Shown: positions 13,248 to 14,006 of the stretch, one piece after another | Layout of the letters: every line of letters starts with the position of its first letter | Numbering within the stretch: the first letter of the stretch is position 1 | NCBI GenBank assembly: GCA_026398545.1 | Contig: JAPLSR010000379.1 | Coordinates: 1 to 14,006 of the forward strand | Direction: 5' to 3' | DNA: 14,006 bases | Source: Candidatus Sumerlaeota bacterium | Lineage (GTDB): Bacteria > Sumerlaeota > Sumerlaeia > MWCT01 | Program-made: the position numbers and the translations under genes | Notes under the pieces: generated by a model | The model's database searches: none | What the model saw: the letters and a program-made list of their open reading frames with translations, nothing else | What the model was told of the DNA's origin: nothing

Positions 13248-13669
13248 GACTGGGGAGACGGCTTGCCGAAAACCTCCAGGGTGGCGAAATCCTTGCCCTC
13301 ACGGGGGAACTGGGAGCGGGGAAAACCGTCTTTGTGAAGGGTATTGCCGAGGGGCTTGGCATCCGTGATGTGGTTACAAGCCCCACCTTCGTCATCGTGA
13401 AAACCTATCAGGGCAGGCTCCCTCTACATCACATGGATTTTTACCGCCTGAATAATCCGCAAGACCTCGAGACCATCGGCTTCGAGGATTATACCGGCGG
13501 CGGGAGCGTCCTTGCCATAGAATGGGCGGAGAAATTTTTAAGCGAGATACCCCGGCCTTATATTCATATATCCTTTATTTCTGAGGAAAACGACCATCGG
13601 AAAATCTGCATTGAGTCGTTGGATGAACCCGCATGGGAGATTAAATTTCGTAACTATGATACGGTGTAG
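13208..13669 (+). CDS. tsaE: tRNA threonylcarbamoyladenosine biosynthesis ATPase TsaE
   Basis: A 153-residue P-loop ATPase that works with TsaB and TsaD to place threonylcarbamoyl on A37 of ANN-decoding tRNAs. Visible motifs are the Walker A GELGAGKT (33-40), TSPTFVIVKTY (57-67), HMDFYRL (75-81, Asp77), the GFEDY segment and IEWAEKF (104-110). Its length is typical. GGAAG lies just ahead of the ATG inside the end of folK, so the gene overlaps folK by 40 bases and is probably translated by coupling. It is the last gene of the pta-dapF-folK-tsaE run. TsaB, often a neighbour, is not seen here. Confidence 0.95.
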   Translation: MFEIQSDSVQKTIRLGRRLAENLQGGEILALTGELGAGKTVFVKGIAEGLGIRDVVTSPTFVIVKTYQGRLPLHHMDFYRLNNPQDLETIGFEDYTGGGSVLAIEWAEKFLSEIPRPYIHISFISEENDHRKICIESLDEPAWEIKFRNYDTV

Positions 13670-13683
13670 TTTGACCCCTTATA

Positions 13684-13710
13684 ACCCAGTGTACCCCGTG
13701 TCCCCCGTGG
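13684..13710 (+). repeat. Second 9-base periodic CCGTG repeat
   Basis: Three 9-base units, ACCCAGTGT, ACCCCGTGT and CCCCCGTGG, lie 15 bases after tsaE and are followed by TTTGAAAAT. They line up unit by unit with the element at 3335-3361, about 10 kb away. Confidence 0.55.
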
Positions 13711-13755
13711 TTTGAAAATTTTCTCCTTTGTTTGAAAAGTCGGGGACAGGCCCCT

Positions 13756-13789
13756 AAAAACCCCGCGCTAGATAATTCCGGCGCGGGGT
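13756..13789 (-). terminator. Intrinsic terminator for the minus-strand pseudopilin-like gene
   Basis: ACCCCGCGC (13760-13768) pairs perfectly with GCGCGGGGT (13781-13789) around a 12-base loop. On the minus strand the 9-bp stem runs into TTTTT, a good intrinsic terminator 61 bases after the stop of the gene at the right edge. On the plus strand it is followed only by a scattered T-rich stretch, so it may also stop the tsaE operon less efficiently. A smaller GGGG-ACAGG-CCCC hairpin lies at 13742-13754. Confidence 0.75.
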
Positions 13790-13849
13790 TGTACTGTGTT
13801 TTGCTGTGGCATTCAATTTTTGCTCACAGGAGTCCGGGGTTCTCGAGGT

Positions 13850-14006
13850 CTACTTCGTACCGATGGATGGCAGGTCACCGGGCGCCGTCTCGCGGACGCT
13901 CAGATCTCCATAAATGACGCGGTAGTTCTGTCCGCCCGTCGGTTTGTACCAGCAGATCGGCTTCTGAGCGTTGCCCAGGGTGATCCCCTCGCCGGCGTAA
14001 TGGAAA
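13850..14006 (-). CDS. Probable prepilin-type/pseudopilin protein, 3' end only
   Basis: Only the last 51 residues are in the window, ending at the TAG complement at 13850-13852. FHYAGEGITLGNAQKPICWYKP followed by NYRVIYGDLSVRETAPGDLP closely resembles, from memory, the C-terminal end of type II secretion/pilin-like proteins with an N-terminal cleavage/methylation motif, which are abundant in planctomycete-like and related uncultivated bacteria. The N-terminal prepilin motif that would prove this is outside the window. The gene is convergent with tsaE and has a strong terminator downstream. Confidence 0.65.
   Translation of the reverse strand, partial: FHYAGEGITLGNAQKPICWYKPTGGQNYRVIYGDLSVRETAPGDLPSIGTK

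Overview
The window looks like chromosomal DNA from an uncultivated diderm (Gram-negative-type) bacterium. It encodes LPS export proteins (an LptF/LptG permease and LptD), GalE, DapF for meso-diaminopimelate synthesis, and the end of a probable pseudopilin. A PVC/FCB-type or Omnitrophota/Sumerlaeota-like lineage would fit, but this is an inference from gene style and the abundance of short palindrome-like repeats; no marker gene settles it.

Layout. (1) Positions 1-2185, minus strand: a tight operon of a NagX/HGSNAT-like membrane acyltransferase, an OsmC-family protein and a secreted CAP/SCP-domain protein cut by the left edge, with a candidate promoter at 2297-2326. (2) Positions 2546-3200, plus strand: a PIN-domain toxin overlapping a small cognate antitoxin. 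(3) Positions 3201-5369: an accessory patch with no convincing gene for 760 bases, then an AT-richer gene for a TIGR02391/Ymh-type protein with a HEPN-like RNPRSH motif and an SSB-like DDELPF tail. Imperfect inverted-repeat sites resembling integron attC sites flank this gene, and a fragment matching a tRNA 3' end follows. (4) Positions 5370-10507, minus strand: lptF/G then lptD (9 bases apart), then galE after a 101-base repeat-filled gap. (5) Positions 10762-13669, plus strand, divergent from lptF: pta, dapF, folK and tsaE, closely spaced or overlapping, behind a good sigma70-type promoter. (6) Positions 13670-14006: a convergent intergenic stretch with a hairpin terminator, then the 3' end of a minus-strand pseudopilin-like gene.

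The most striking signal is a family of short dispersed repeats (core TCCGCCRAAG ... GGCNGGA) that sit in intergenic DNA and also, in frame, inside housekeeping genes. One copy encodes an extra segment near the DapF C-terminus, a near-identical copy (37 of 43 bases) encodes residues 9-23 of LptD just before its signal-peptide core, a related stretch coincides with an extra loop of about 11 residues in GalE, and another encodes a non-conserved FolK N-terminus. This resembles the Rickettsia palindromic elements that insert into genes without breaking them. The second notable item is the possible mobile cassette carrying the HEPN-like gene.
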